This document shows, one piece after another, positions 29,872-39,916 of a stretch of 64,000 bases of DNA (positions within the stretch are counted from its first letter, which is position 1; every line of letters starts with the position of its first letter). The DNA is from Thermus islandicus DSM 21543. Lineage in GTDB: Bacteria; Deinococcota; Deinococci; Deinococcales; Thermaceae. The DNA is taken from assembly GCF_000421625.1 (NCBI RefSeq), contig NZ_ATXJ01000001.1, positions 62,001 through 126,000 on the forward strand, read 5' to 3'. Below the pieces are notes generated by a model, which worked only from the letters and a program-made list of their open reading frames with translations, searched no databases and had not been told where the DNA came from. Made by a program: the position numbers and the translations under genes.

Positions 29872-31441
29872 CATCCTCGCTCGGGGGTTGGGCGGCCTCC
29901 GGGGCCTTGGGCCTTCGCACCCAGAGGAGGCTGGCCCCAAGGAGCCGGGTGAGGCGGGCCAGAGCCCGCTCCGGGTCCTCCTCCAGGGCCTCCGTCCCCT
30001 CCCCTTCCTCCAAGGGAGCGGGGGGGTCGGGTAGGGCGGGTTCGGTGGCCTCCGGCCGCGCAGGGGCGGCCCGGGGCGGGGGGCTAGGGGGGTTCAGGCT
30101 TTTTTTTTCTAGGAGGAAGGCCACCTCCTCCACCCCCAGGTGGGTCCGGGCCAGGGGCAGGAGGGCGGCCTTTTGCTCCTCCGCCCGCTTGTGGTGGAAG
30201 GCCTTGCCCTCGGGGAAGCGGAGGACCAGGGTGGCCCCTTCCAGGTGGGGCCTGGCCTCCCGGACAAAGGCCCGCAGGGTGGGCTTCAAAGCCTCCAGGA
30301 AGGCCCGCCACCTTTCGGAAAGGTCCTGGTCTAGGCCCGTTTCGGGAGGAGGTTCGCGAGGGGGGACCTGGGGAGGCTCGGGGAGCTCGCGCTTGGGGAG
30401 AGGCAAGGAGGCTTCGGCCCCGGCGAAGGCGTGGAGGAGGGCGGCCTCGAGGGCCAAGAGGTCCGAGCGCCTGCTCAAGCGCTCCAGGGACTCGTCCAGC
30501 CGGGTAAGGGCCTGGAGAAGGGCCTCAGGGCCTATGGGGAGGCGCGCCCCCCCGAGGCCGTAGGCGGCGTAGAGCCCCTCCCGCAGCACCTCCATGAGCC
30601 CGCCCACCAGGCTCCTCGGGGCGAAGCCCTGCTCGTAAAGCCCCCGGGCCTCCTCCAGGGCCTCCCGCACCCGCCCCTGGGCCAGGTCCTCCGCGAGGCG
30701 GGCGAGGGCCTCCCGCGGCGGGAGGCCCAAGGCCTCCTCCACCCGGGCCCGGGTGAGGGGGCCTTCCAGGAGGAGGAGGCGGTCCAGGAGGCTCTCCGCA
30801 TCCCGCATGGCCCCATCGGCCAACCGGGCCACCAGGAGGAGGGCCTCCTCCTCCACCCCCTCCCGGCCCATCTCCTCCAGGATCCGCCTCAGCTTGGAGG
30901 CGATTTCCTCCTCCTTTAGGCGGCGGAAGCGGTAGTGCTGGGTGCGGGAGAGGATGGTGGGGGGCATCCTCTCCGGCTCGGTGGTGGCGAAGACGAAGAG
31001 GACGTGGGGTGGGGGTTCCTCCAGGGTCTTCAGAAGGGCGTTGAAGGCGCTCTTGGAGAGCATGTGGGCCTCGTCCAGGATGAAGACCTTCCTGGGGGCG
31101 GAAAGGGGAGCGAGGAGGATCCTTTCCTTGAGCTCGCGGATGTCCTCCACGGAGTTGTTGCTGGCGGCGTCAATCTCCACCACGTCGGGGTGGACGCCCT
31201 TCTGCACCGCCTGGCAGTGGGGGCAGACCCCGCAGGGGCGCTCCCCTTCCCCCTGGCACCCCACGGCCATGGCGAGGAGCCTGGCCGTGGTGGTCTTGCC
31301 CACCCCCCGGGGCCCGGAGAAGAGGTAGGCGTGGCCCAAGCGCCCCTCACGGATGGCCCGCTCCAGGGGCTCCTTCACGTGCTCCTGGCCCACCACCTCC
31401 CGGAAGGTGAGGGGTCGGAAGGCGCGGTAAAGGGCGCTCAC
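29849..31441 (-). CDS. dnaX: DNA polymerase III gamma/tau subunit
   Basis: Tau is 530 residues, from a GTG start. The AAA+ clamp-loader domain has Walker A FSGPRGVGKTTTARLLA, a zinc module with four Cys (CGVCPHC and neighbours), LDEAHMLSKSAFNALLKTLEEPP, and the sensor 1 region. A proline-rich linker and the polymerase-binding tail follow. An A9 run at codons 445-448 allows transcriptional slippage to make the shorter gamma (452 residues with one extra A), as established for T. thermophilus dnaX. TATACT lies 7 nt before GTG. Longer in-frame starts upstream are not protein-like. Confidence 0.95.
   Translation of the reverse strand: MSALYRAFRPLTFREVVGQEHVKEPLERAIREGRLGHAYLFSGPRGVGKTTTARLLAMAVGCQGEGERPCGVCPHCQAVQKGVHPDVVEIDAASNNSVEDIRELKERILLAPLSAPRKVFILDEAHMLSKSAFNALLKTLEEPPPHVLFVFATTEPERMPPTILSRTQHYRFRRLKEEEIASKLRRILEEMGREGVEEEALLLVARLADGAMRDAESLLDRLLLLEGPLTRARVEEALGLPPREALARLAEDLAQGRVREALEEARGLYEQGFAPRSLVGGLMEVLREGLYAAYGLGGARLPIGPEALLQALTRLDESLERLSRRSDLLALEAALLHAFAGAEASLPLPKRELPEPPQVPPREPPPETGLDQDLSERWRAFLEALKPTLRAFVREARPHLEGATLVLRFPEGKAFHHKRAEEQKAALLPLARTHLGVEEVAFLLEKKSLNPPSPPPRAAPARPEATEPALPDPPAPLEEGEGTEALEEDPERALARLTRLLGASLLWVRRPKAPEAAQPPSEDAIGGNGI
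30100..30108 (-). other. A9 slippage site in dnaX
   Basis: Nine A residues in the coding strand (codons E445-K-K-S448). An extra A gives EKKKPEPP and a stop; loss of one A gives EKKA and a stop. Either way a truncated gamma form arises at the same place. Confidence 0.8.
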
Positions 31442-31447
31442 AGAGGC

Positions 31448-31454
31448 TAGTATA
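31448..31454. promoter_or_regulatory. Divergent leaderless promoters with overlapping -10 boxes
   Basis: The heptamer TAGTATA serves both directions: TATACT on the minus strand 7 nt before the dnaX GTG, and TAGTAT on the plus strand 5-8 nt before the TTG/GTG of the next gene. Confidence 0.6.
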
Positions 31455-31461
31455 GGGGTTG

Positions 31462-31950
31462 GTGCGGAGCTTCCTTTCCTTTCACGTGCGGGCCCCCCTC
31501 GAGGAGGCGGCGGCCTTCGCCCGGGGACGGACGGGGGGGGCCGGGGTCTACCTGGTGCCCGACCCCCCATGGGTGAGCCTCTACCACGAGGCCCTCGAGG
31601 CCCAGGAGGAGCCGGAGGAGGTGCGGGCCTTCGTGAAGGCGCTCTCCCACCTGGGACCGGCCCTGGCCTTCCTGGTCCGGGCGGAGGAGGACCTCCTCTT
31701 CCTCCTGGCGGAAGGAGGGGAGGTGCGGGCAGAGCTTAGGCAGGGCCCTGAGCTGGGGGAGGCCCTCTCCGGCCCCGAGGAGCTCCTTCCCCTTCTGGAG
31801 GCCGCCCGGGCCCTCCCCCCCCTGGGCGCGGTCCAGGCCCTGGCGGCCCCCTTCGGCCTCCACCCGGACCACGCCGCCCTGGGGTTTTTGGACCTCCTCG
31901 AGGCCGAGGAGGAGGAGGGCCTGCCCGAGGAGGTGGTCTACCTTGAGTGA
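31462..31950 (+). CDS. Hypothetical protein upstream of argB
   Basis: About 162 residues (GTG start; TTG at 31459 is possible). I do not recognise the family. It is a soluble, acidic protein rich in Glu, Leu and Ala, with no membrane segment or signal peptide. It is transcribed divergently from dnaX, and its stop lies inside the start region of argB, so the two are translationally coupled. Confidence 0.65.
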   Translation: MRSFLSFHVRAPLEEAAAFARGRTGGAGVYLVPDPPWVSLYHEALEAQEEPEEVRAFVKALSHLGPALAFLVRAEEDLLFLLAEGGEVRAELRQGPELGEALSGPEELLPLLEAARALPPLGAVQALAAPFGLHPDHAALGFLDLLEAEEEEGLPEEVVYLE

Positions 31951-32689
31951 GCCCCTTCTCGTGAAGGTGGGGGGAAGCCTCGGTGCCCCCGAAACCCTCC
32001 TGGAGGCCCTGGCCCGGTACCCGGGCCCCCTGGTCCTGGTCCACGGAGGGGGGCCCGAGATCGGGGCCTGGCTCGCCCGGCTGGGCATGGAAACCCGCTT
32101 CGTGGGAGGGCTCAGGGTCACCCCCCCGGAGCAGGTGGAGGTGGTGGAAATGGTCCTCACCCAGATCGGGAAGCGCCTGGCCTCCGGGCTTTCCCGAAGG
32201 GGCAGGCGGGCCCTCGCCCTCTCAGGCCGGGATGCCCTCTGCCTAAAGGGCCAGCCCCTCCCCGGGCTCGGCCGGGTGGGGGAGGTGGTGGGGGTGGAGG
32301 CGGGCCTCCTCCAGGACCTCCTGGAGAAGGGCTACACCCCCGTCCTTGCCCCCATCGCCCTGGACGAGGAGGGCCCCTTGAACGTGAACGCGGACACCGC
32401 CGCAGGGGCCGTGGCGGGGGCTTTGGGCTGGCCTGCGGTCTTCCTCACCGACGTGGAGGGGGTCTACCGGGACCCCAAGGACCCTAGGACCCGTATCCCC
32501 CGCCTCACGGCCGAAGAGGTGGAGGCCCTAAAGGGGGCGGGGGTGATCCAGGGGGGCATGATCCCCAAGGTGGAGGCGGCCCTTGCCGCCCTCCGGGCCG
32601 GGGCCCCTTGGGCGGCCATCGCCAAGGGAGGGCCGGGTGTCCTGGAAGGGGTGCTGCGGGGGGAGGAGGGAAGCCGCTTCCTGCCCTAA
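31943..32689 (+). CDS. argB: Acetylglutamate kinase
   Basis: A 248-residue amino-acid kinase. LLVKVGGSLG, LVLVHGGGPEIGAWL, FVGGLRVT, LNVNADTAAGAVAGALG, FLTDVEGVY and VIQGGMIPKVEAAL are the standard motifs of N-acetylglutamate kinase, the second step of arginine synthesis. Thermus also has a related LysZ for lysine; the ArgB assignment rests on overall pattern and is probable rather than certain. The start is TTG at 31943, overlapping the upstream stop. Confidence 0.85.
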   Translation: MSEPLLVKVGGSLGAPETLLEALARYPGPLVLVHGGGPEIGAWLARLGMETRFVGGLRVTPPEQVEVVEMVLTQIGKRLASGLSRRGRRALALSGRDALCLKGQPLPGLGRVGEVVGVEAGLLQDLLEKGYTPVLAPIALDEEGPLNVNADTAAGAVAGALGWPAVFLTDVEGVYRDPKDPRTRIPRLTAEEVEALKGAGVIQGGMIPKVEAALAALRAGAPWAAIAKGGPGVLEGVLRGEEGSRFLP

Positions 32690-32706
32690 GGCCCGGACCC
32701 CGGCGC

Positions 32707-33186
32707 TCAGCCGGGTACCCGGTGAAAGGCGTTGAGGAAGAGGGGCAGGGCCTCGCCCCGGGACTCCTGCTCCCTCAGAGCCTCCTCAAAGGCCCAGGGG
32801 TCCATGAGGAGGTGCGGGAGGCGGAGGAAGCCCAGGTAGTACTCCCCCGCCTGGCCGGGGTAGCGGAGCCTGGCCCTCTCCTCCGGAAAGAGGAGGGCCT
32901 CAAAGGCCTCGGGGGAGGCCAAATAGGGGGCATCGGGAGCCCTCCTCAGGAACTCCCTAAGCCGTAGGGGGTTGGTCCAGAACCCGTAGCGCAGGCGCTC
33001 GTCCAGCCCCTCCAAGGCCGACCACCGCCCCTCAAGGTGCGCTTCCGCGTGACCGCGGGCAAGCCGGAGGCGCCGCAGGCGGAGCCGGGCGTACTGGGAG
33101 AGGGGCAGGATCTCCCGAGAAAGCCCCAGGGCCACGAGGAGCCTCGAGGCCATGACGTAGTCCTGGTACTCCCGGTAGGGGTCCAC
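32707..33186 (-). CDS. Hypothetical protein
   Basis: About 159 residues from a GTG preceded by GAGGGG; longer starts run into the neighbouring promoter. I do not recognise the family. It is soluble, rich in Arg and Leu, with several aromatic clusters (PYREYQDYV, AGEYYLGFL). It lies tail to tail with argB, 17 nt apart, and head to head with a small winged-helix gene. Confidence 0.55.
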   Translation of the reverse strand: MDPYREYQDYVMASRLLVALGLSREILPLSQYARLRLRRLRLARGHAEAHLEGRWSALEGLDERLRYGFWTNPLRLREFLRRAPDAPYLASPEAFEALLFPEERARLRYPGQAGEYYLGFLRLPHLLMDPWAFEEALREQESRGEALPLFLNAFHRVPG

Positions 33187-33226
33187 CCCCTCAGCATGCC
33201 CCAAGCCCCCGGGGTAGGATGGTGGC

Positions 33227-35354
<2,128 letters not shown>

Positions 35355-35383
35355 TTGACAGCATTGACCCGACCCCCTAGAGT
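35355..35383 (+). promoter_or_regulatory. Promoter of the small peptide gene
   Basis: TTGACA (35355-35360), 17-nt spacer, TAGAGT (35378-35383). A consensus -35 and spacing predict strong transcription, starting about 45 nt before the peptide ATG. Confidence 0.8.
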
Positions 35384-35433
35384 GGAAGACAAGCAAACGG
35401 GGCCGATCCCCCGGAAGCGGAGGAAAAGGAGGG

Positions 35434-35529
35434 ATGAAGATGAAGAAGCTGATCGCTCGCGTGTTGGTGCTTCTCAGCAGCTTGATCGCGCTCGGGCTTG
35501 CGGCTGGGGCTTCTGCGAACTGGGAGTAA
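35434..35529 (+). CDS. 31-residue signal-peptide-like small protein
   Basis: The peptide begins MKMKKLIAR, has a hydrophobic core VLVLLSSLIALGLAAG and ends ASANWE. The ATG follows AAAAGGAGGG, a strong ribosome binding site. It looks like a complete Sec signal peptide: basic n-region, about 16-residue hydrophobic core and an ASA site, with cleavage leaving only Asn-Trp-Glu. It has its own consensus promoter and strong terminator, so it is a deliberate one-gene unit, not a random frame. Possibilities are a secreted signalling tripeptide, a type I toxin-like membrane peptide, or a regulator of the downstream membrane protein. I know of no named family. Confidence 0.75.
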   Translation: MKMKKLIARVLVLLSSLIALGLAAGASANWE

Positions 35530-35534
35530 AGGGG

Positions 35535-35559
35535 AGGCCAGCTTAGCTGGCCTTTTTTT
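35535..35559 (+). terminator. Intrinsic terminator of the small peptide gene
   Basis: GGCCAGC, loop TTA, GCTGGCC followed by seven T residues, 6 nt after the stop codon. It separates the peptide gene from the HD-GYP gene. Confidence 0.92.
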
Positions 35560-35562
35560 CTC

Positions 35563-35591
35563 TTGCCCTGGGGAGGGGGATTTGCTACACT
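35563..35591 (+). promoter_or_regulatory. Promoter of the HD-GYP gene
   Basis: TTGCCC (35563-35568), 17 nt, TACACT (35586-35591), 9 nt before the ATG, so the leader is only a few bases. It lies directly behind the terminator of the peptide gene. Confidence 0.7.
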
Positions 35592-35600
35592 CAGGCCACC

Positions 35601-37007
35601 ATGGCCCTTAAACGCCTGGAGCTTCCCCCGCCGCGGGTGCTCCTTTTGGTCCTCTCAGCCTTCCTGGGCTTCCTGGCCCTGGAGAGCTTTCTGCTTTGGG
35701 CCTACGGGGGCATGCCCCTTCGCTTGGGCCTTCTGGACCTGCTTTTCTGGGGCGCGCTCATGCTTTGGAGCGTGTCTGTGCGGGTCCCCCTCCCTTTAAG
35801 CGCCAGCATGAGCCAGTTCTTCATCTTCGCCCTGGCTTTAGCTGTGTTCACGCCCCCTTGGGTTTCGCCCATCTTGAGCTTTGCTCTCCAGTGGAGTGGA
35901 AAAGTCTGGTACAAGAGCCTCTTCAATCGCTCCCAGAACGGCCTGGCCACCGCCCTGGCGGCCCTGGCCTGGCAGTTCTTTCAGCAGAACCCCGTTTACA
36001 TGGGTTCCTGGAATCTTTCCGCAGGGGTGGGCATCGCCGCGGCCTCCCTGGCCTTTTTTCTCGCCAACACCACCCTGGTGACCACCGCCATTTCCCTCGC
36101 CAACAAGATTAGCTGGCGTGAGGCGTGGCGAAAAAACTTCAGCTGGCTCGCCCTGAGCTACCTCCTCCTCTCCCCCCTCGCCCTCCTCCTGGCCCGGGCC
36201 TACGAGACGCCCCTTCTCGCAGGGTGGGGCGGGTGGACGGTGCTCTTCTTCCTCATCCCCCTCTACTACAGCCGCTTCTACTGGGACGAGAAGGTGCGCC
36301 TGGAGCAGGCCTTTGACACCACCCTGGAGCTTCTCATGAACGCCCTCGAGGCCAAGGACCCCATGACCCGCCTGCACTCGGAGCGCGTGGCGGACATCGC
36401 CCGCGACCTGGCCAGGAAGGTGAAGGGAGGGGACGAGGCCTACGCCCAGGCCGTCTACCGGGCCTCGAGGCTCCACGACATCGGCAAGATCGCCATCCCC
36501 GAGCACCTTCTCCTCAAGTCGGGAACCTTGACCCCAGAGGAGTACGGCCTCATCCAAAGCCACACCACCCGGGGCGCCGAGCTCCTCTCCCCGGCCCGGA
36601 AGGTGGCCTTTGACCTGCTCGTCTACAACGTCATCCTCTACCACCACGAGCGCTGGGACGGCCGGGGCTACCCAAAGCGGCTCGCCGGGCAGGAGATCCC
36701 CGAGGAGGCCCGCATCGTAGGCCTGGCCGACGCCTACGAGGCCATGACCGCAGGCCGCCCCTACCGTAAGGCCAAGACCCCCGAGGAAGCCCTAAGGGAG
36801 GTCCAGGAGCTCTCCGGGCACCAGTTTGACCCCAGGCTGGTGGAGGCCTTCACCGAACTCTGGGAGCAGAACCCCATCTGGCGCGACCGCCAGGCCTACC
36901 TGGAAGCAAAGGAGGGATCGGTATCACACTCTACCTCTACGCCGCGCTCTTCGGATTCGGCCTCGCCCTCGCCCTCGGAGCCCGGCTCAAGGACCTCGGA
37001 GGGATAG
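35601..37007 (+). CDS. Membrane-bound HD-GYP phosphodiesterase
   Basis: 468 residues as read. The first 230 form about six or seven membrane helices of unknown sensory type. The rest is an HD-GYP domain with RLHDIGKIAIP (His292-Asp293) and HHERWDGRGYP (Gly356-Tyr357-Pro358), the complete set for hydrolysing cyclic di-GMP, here at the inner membrane. The last 30 residues (from HSTSTPRSSDS) are an out-of-frame reading of the next gene. The natural end is probably EAKEGSV, where one base change has removed a TGA (36924-36926). The reading frame is otherwise sound. Confidence 0.9.
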   Translation: MALKRLELPPPRVLLLVLSAFLGFLALESFLLWAYGGMPLRLGLLDLLFWGALMLWSVSVRVPLPLSASMSQFFIFALALAVFTPPWVSPILSFALQWSGKVWYKSLFNRSQNGLATALAALAWQFFQQNPVYMGSWNLSAGVGIAAASLAFFLANTTLVTTAISLANKISWREAWRKNFSWLALSYLLLSPLALLLARAYETPLLAGWGGWTVLFFLIPLYYSRFYWDEKVRLEQAFDTTLELLMNALEAKDPMTRLHSERVADIARDLARKVKGGDEAYAQAVYRASRLHDIGKIAIPEHLLLKSGTLTPEEYGLIQSHTTRGAELLSPARKVAFDLLVYNVILYHHERWDGRGYPKRLAGQEIPEEARIVGLADAYEAMTAGRPYRKAKTPEEALREVQELSGHQFDPRLVEAFTELWEQNPIWRDRQAYLEAKEGSVSHSTSTPRSSDSASPSPSEPGSRTSEG

Positions 37008-37552
37008 AGCTAAGAGCGGCCTGGGCCTTCCTCCTCGCCGCCCTCCTGGAGGGGGGGCTGGCCTACGGCACGTATCGGGGGCTTTTCCGGCCCGAGTGGG
37101 CGGGTCCCCTCGCCAAGGCCCTGGTCCTCCTCCTGGTGGGGTACGGCCTCTCCCAGAACCGCCACCTCAAAAGCCTCTATGCGGTCCTTCTGGGCCTCCT
37201 CCTCAACACCCTCGTCATCTTCGCCAATGGAGGGCACATGCCGGTGAGCCTCGAGGCCCTCCACCGGGCGGGGATCGCGGATTTTGAGCCCATTCTAAAA
37301 AGCAAGGGGGACGCGGTCCACGCCCTTCTGGACGAGCACACCCGCCTCCCCTTCCTGGGGGACGTGATCCTCCTGCCCCCCTTGCGCAAGGTGGTGAGCC
37401 CCGGGGACGCCCTCATCCTCCTGGGGATCGCCGGGGTGGTGGTGGAGGGCGCGCTGAAGGCCGGGCGCTTCCGCCTGTCCCCGCGCCAGGCGGCCCTGAG
37501 GGTCCTGGCCTTTTTCCTTTTGGTCCTCGGCCTCCTCGCCCTCCGGAGTTGA
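36923..37552 (+). CDS. DUF5317-like membrane protein with apparent ATC start
   Basis: About 209 residues with several membrane helices (TLYLYAALFGFGLALALGAR, WAFLLAALLEGGLAYG) and the family pattern VIFANGGHMPVS...RLPFLGDVILLP. No ATG, GTG or TTG exists in frame before 37136, which is far inside the conserved part. The codon at the expected place is ATC (36923), preceded by AAGGAGGG with 6-nt spacing. An ATG there would also create the missing HD-GYP stop as an ATGA overlap. Either ATC is used as a rare start or this copy carries a point change or sequencing error. Function unknown; linked to the HD-GYP gene. Confidence 0.7.
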   Translation: MTLYLYAALFGFGLALALGARLKDLGGIELRAAWAFLLAALLEGGLAYGTYRGLFRPEWAGPLAKALVLLLVGYGLSQNRHLKSLYAVLLGLLLNTLVIFANGGHMPVSLEALHRAGIADFEPILKSKGDAVHALLDEHTRLPFLGDVILLPPLRKVVSPGDALILLGIAGVVVEGALKAGRFRLSPRQAALRVLAFFLLVLGLLALRS

Positions 37553-37607
37553 GCGCCTCCCTGTGTAGTGTATATTCCCTAAGGGGGAAGCCCCCCGAGG
37601 AGGAACC

Positions 37608-38612
37608 ATGGCGTACCGCATCTGCTTGATTGAGGGGGACGGGATCGGCCACGAGGTGGTCCCGGCGGCGAGGAGGGTGCTGGAGGCCACGGGCCTCCCC
37701 CTGGAGTTCGTGGAGGCCGAGGCGGGCTGGGAGACCTTTGAGCGAAGAGGCACCTCCGTGCCCGAGGAAACCGTGGAAAAAATCCTTTCCTGCCACGCCA
37801 CCCTCTTCGGGGCAGCCACGAGCCCCACGCGCAAGGTGCCGGGCTTCTTCGGGGCCATCCGCTACCTGAGGCGCAGGCTGGACCTCTACGCCAACATCCG
37901 CCCCGCCAAGAGCCGGCCCATTCCCCAAAGCCGCCCCGGCGTGGACCTCGTCATCGTCCGGGAGAACACCGAGGGGCTTTATGTGGAGCAGGAAAGGCGC
38001 TACCTGGACGTGGCCATCGCCGATGCCGTGATCTCCAAGAAGGCGAGCGAAAGGATCGCGCGGGCCGCCTTGAGGATCGCCGAGGGCCGCCCCCGGAAGA
38101 CCCTCCACATCGCCCACAAGGCCAACGTCCTCCCCCTCACCCAGGGGCTTTTCCTGGACACGGTCAAGGAGGTGGCCAGGGACTTCCCCCTGGTCAACGT
38201 CCAGGACATCATCGTGGACAACTGCGCCATGCAGCTCGTGATGCGCCCCGAGCGCTTTGACGTCATCGTCACCACCAACCTCCTGGGAGACATCCTCTCC
38301 GACCTCACCGCCGGGCTCGTGGGCGGCCTGGGCCTTGCCCCCTCGGGGAACCTCGGGGACACCACCGCGGTCTTTGAGCCGGTGCACGGCTCCGCCCCCG
38401 ACATCGCCGGGAAAGGCATCGCCAACCCCACGGCCGCCATCCTCTCCGCGGCCATGATGCTGGACTACCTGGGGGAGAAGGAGGCGGCGAGGAAGGTGGA
38501 GAAGGCGGTGGACCTGGTGCTGGAGAGGGGCCCCCGCACCCCAGACCTCGGGGGCAACGCCACCACGGAAGCCTTCACCCAGAAGGTGGTGGAGGCGCTG
38601 CAAACCCTTTAG
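37608..38612 (+). CDS. Homoisocitrate dehydrogenase
   Basis: A 334-residue beta-decarboxylating dehydrogenase, nearly identical to the T. thermophilus homoisocitrate dehydrogenase as I remember it. It oxidises homoisocitrate to 2-oxoadipate in the alpha-aminoadipate route to lysine. The substrate region [20 protein letters not shown] differs from LeuB and Icd in the way typical of this enzyme. [29 protein letters not shown] and [10 protein letters not shown] are the shared family motifs. The ATG follows GAGGAGG. A TATATT about 37 nt upstream is a likely -10 box, and the short leader can fold as GGGGG-AAG-CCCCC. Confidence 0.93.
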   Translation: MAYRICLIEGDGIGHEVVPAARRVLEATGLPLEFVEAEAGWETFERRGTSVPEETVEKILSCHATLFGAATSPTRKVPGFFGAIRYLRRRLDLYANIRPAKSRPIPQSRPGVDLVIVRENTEGLYVEQERRYLDVAIADAVISKKASERIARAALRIAEGRPRKTLHIAHKANVLPLTQGLFLDTVKEVARDFPLVNVQDIIVDNCAMQLVMRPERFDVIVTTNLLGDILSDLTAGLVGGLGLAPSGNLGDTTAVFEPVHGSAPDIAGKGIANPTAAILSAAMMLDYLGEKEAARKVEKAVDLVLERGPRTPDLGGNATTEAFTQKVVEALQTL

Positions 38613-38629
38613 GCCTTCCCTGCCCCCTG

Positions 38630-38655
38630 CCCCCCGGAGCCATCCGGGGGGTTTT
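38630..38655 (+). terminator. Intrinsic terminator of the homoisocitrate dehydrogenase gene
   Basis: CCCCCCGG, loop AGCCAT, CCGGGGGG, then TTTT: an 8-bp stem 18 nt after the stop. Confidence 0.85.
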
Positions 38656-38697
38656 CTTGGGCCGAAAGCGGAGTAAGATGGAGGCGAGGGAAGGGCA

Positions 38698-38726
38698 TTC
38701 CCATTTTGGCCTGGACAGGATACACT
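38698..38726 (+). promoter_or_regulatory. Candidate promoter of the pilMNOWQ operon
   Basis: TTCCCA (38698-38703), 17 nt, TACACT (38721-38726). The -10 is good and the -35 weak. It would give a leader of about 50 nt before pilM. Confidence 0.5.
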
Positions 38727-38782
38727 ATGGGCAGGTTCGGCTATGACTCCAGCCCAGGTGGGCCAAGCTAAAGGGAGGTGCT

Positions 38783-39916
38783 GTGTTCTCAGGTTTTAGC
38801 AAGCTATTCAAACCTCGGGTAGAGGCCCTGGGGCTCGAGGTGGGGGCGTCCAGCCTGAAGCTGGTGGAGCTCTCGGGCCAACCCCCCACCTTGCGGGCCC
38901 TGGCCTCCCGCCCCCTGCCTCCGGGCACCGTGGTGGAGGGGATGGTCACGGAGCCCCAGGCCCTGGCCCAGGAGATCCGCGAGCTCCTGGCCGAGGCCCG
39001 CACCCGGAAGCGGTACGTGGTGAGCGCCGTGCCCAACTCCAGCGTGATCCTGCGCACCCTCCAGGTGCCCAAGATGCCCCCCAAGGAGATGGAGGAGGCG
39101 GTGCGCTGGGAGGCGGAGCGGTACATTCCCTTCCCCATAGACGAGGTGATCCTGGACTTCGCCCCCCTGGACCCGCTTGCCGAGGTGCCCGAGGGGGAGC
39201 AGGTGGAGGTCATGGTGGCCGCGGCCCGACAGGAGGCGGTGGCCTCCCTCATTGAGGCGCTGAGGGGGGCGGGCCTCATCCCGGTGGTGCTGGACGTGAA
39301 GCCCTTCGCCGGGCTCTACCCTCTGGAAGCGGAGCTCACCCAGGACCCCGAGCGGGTCACGGTGGCCGTGGAGATCGGCGCCGAGAGCACCAGCCTCGTC
39401 CTGGCCAAGGGGGACCGTCCCCTGGCCGTGCGCGTCCTGACCCTGTCCGGCAAGGACTTCACCGAGGCCATAGGAAAGAGCTTCGGCCTGGACTTCCTCA
39501 CCGCCGAGGAGGTGAAGCGCACCTACGGCCTCGCCACCCTTCCCACCGAGGACGAGGAGCTCCTCCTGGACTTTGACGCCGAAAGGGAGCGGTACAGCCC
39601 CGCCAAAATCTACGACGCCATCCGCCCTGTCCTGGTGGACCTCACCCAGGAAATCCGGAGGAGCCTGGAGTTTTTCCGGGTGCAGCTCGGGGACGTTCAG
39701 CCCGAGGCGGGCTACCTCTACGGGGGCGGAAGCCGCCTGAGGGGCCTCGCCACCCTCCTCACGGACATCCTGGGGGTGAGCTTCACCACACCGGACCCTT
39801 GGCAGGGGATCCAGGCGGACCCCCGGCGCTTTGACCCCGAGAAGCTCAAGGAGATGGGGCCCGAACTCATCGTGCCCGTGGGCCTCGCCCTGAGGGGGGT
39901 GAGCCCCCTTGATTAG
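38783..39916 (+). CDS. pilM: Type IV pilus assembly protein PilM
   Basis: A 377-residue actin-like cytoplasmic ATPase-fold protein that binds the PilN N-terminus and links the pilus platform to the membrane. Features are EALGLEVGASSLKLVEL (phosphate 1), VSAVPNSSVILRTLQVPKMP, VAVEIGAESTSLVLAKGDRPL (phosphate 2) and LYGGGSRLRGLATLL (adenosine motif). The GTG start follows AAGGGAGG. First of five overlapping pil genes needed for pili, twitching and DNA uptake in Thermus. Confidence 0.95.
   Translation: MFSGFSKLFKPRVEALGLEVGASSLKLVELSGQPPTLRALASRPLPPGTVVEGMVTEPQALAQEIRELLAEARTRKRYVVSAVPNSSVILRTLQVPKMPPKEMEEAVRWEAERYIPFPIDEVILDFAPLDPLAEVPEGEQVEVMVAAARQEAVASLIEALRGAGLIPVVLDVKPFAGLYPLEAELTQDPERVTVAVEIGAESTSLVLAKGDRPLAVRVLTLSGKDFTEAIGKSFGLDFLTAEEVKRTYGLATLPTEDEELLLDFDAERERYSPAKIYDAIRPVLVDLTQEIRRSLEFFRVQLGDVQPEAGYLYGGGSRLRGLATLLTDILGVSFTTPDPWQGIQADPRRFDPEKLKEMGPELIVPVGLALRGVSPLD

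Noticed and set aside
36924-37007. Serine/proline-rich tail of the HD-GYP protein as a real disordered tail
   Set aside because: It is exactly the out-of-frame reading of the first membrane helix of DUF5317; a lost stop explains it better.
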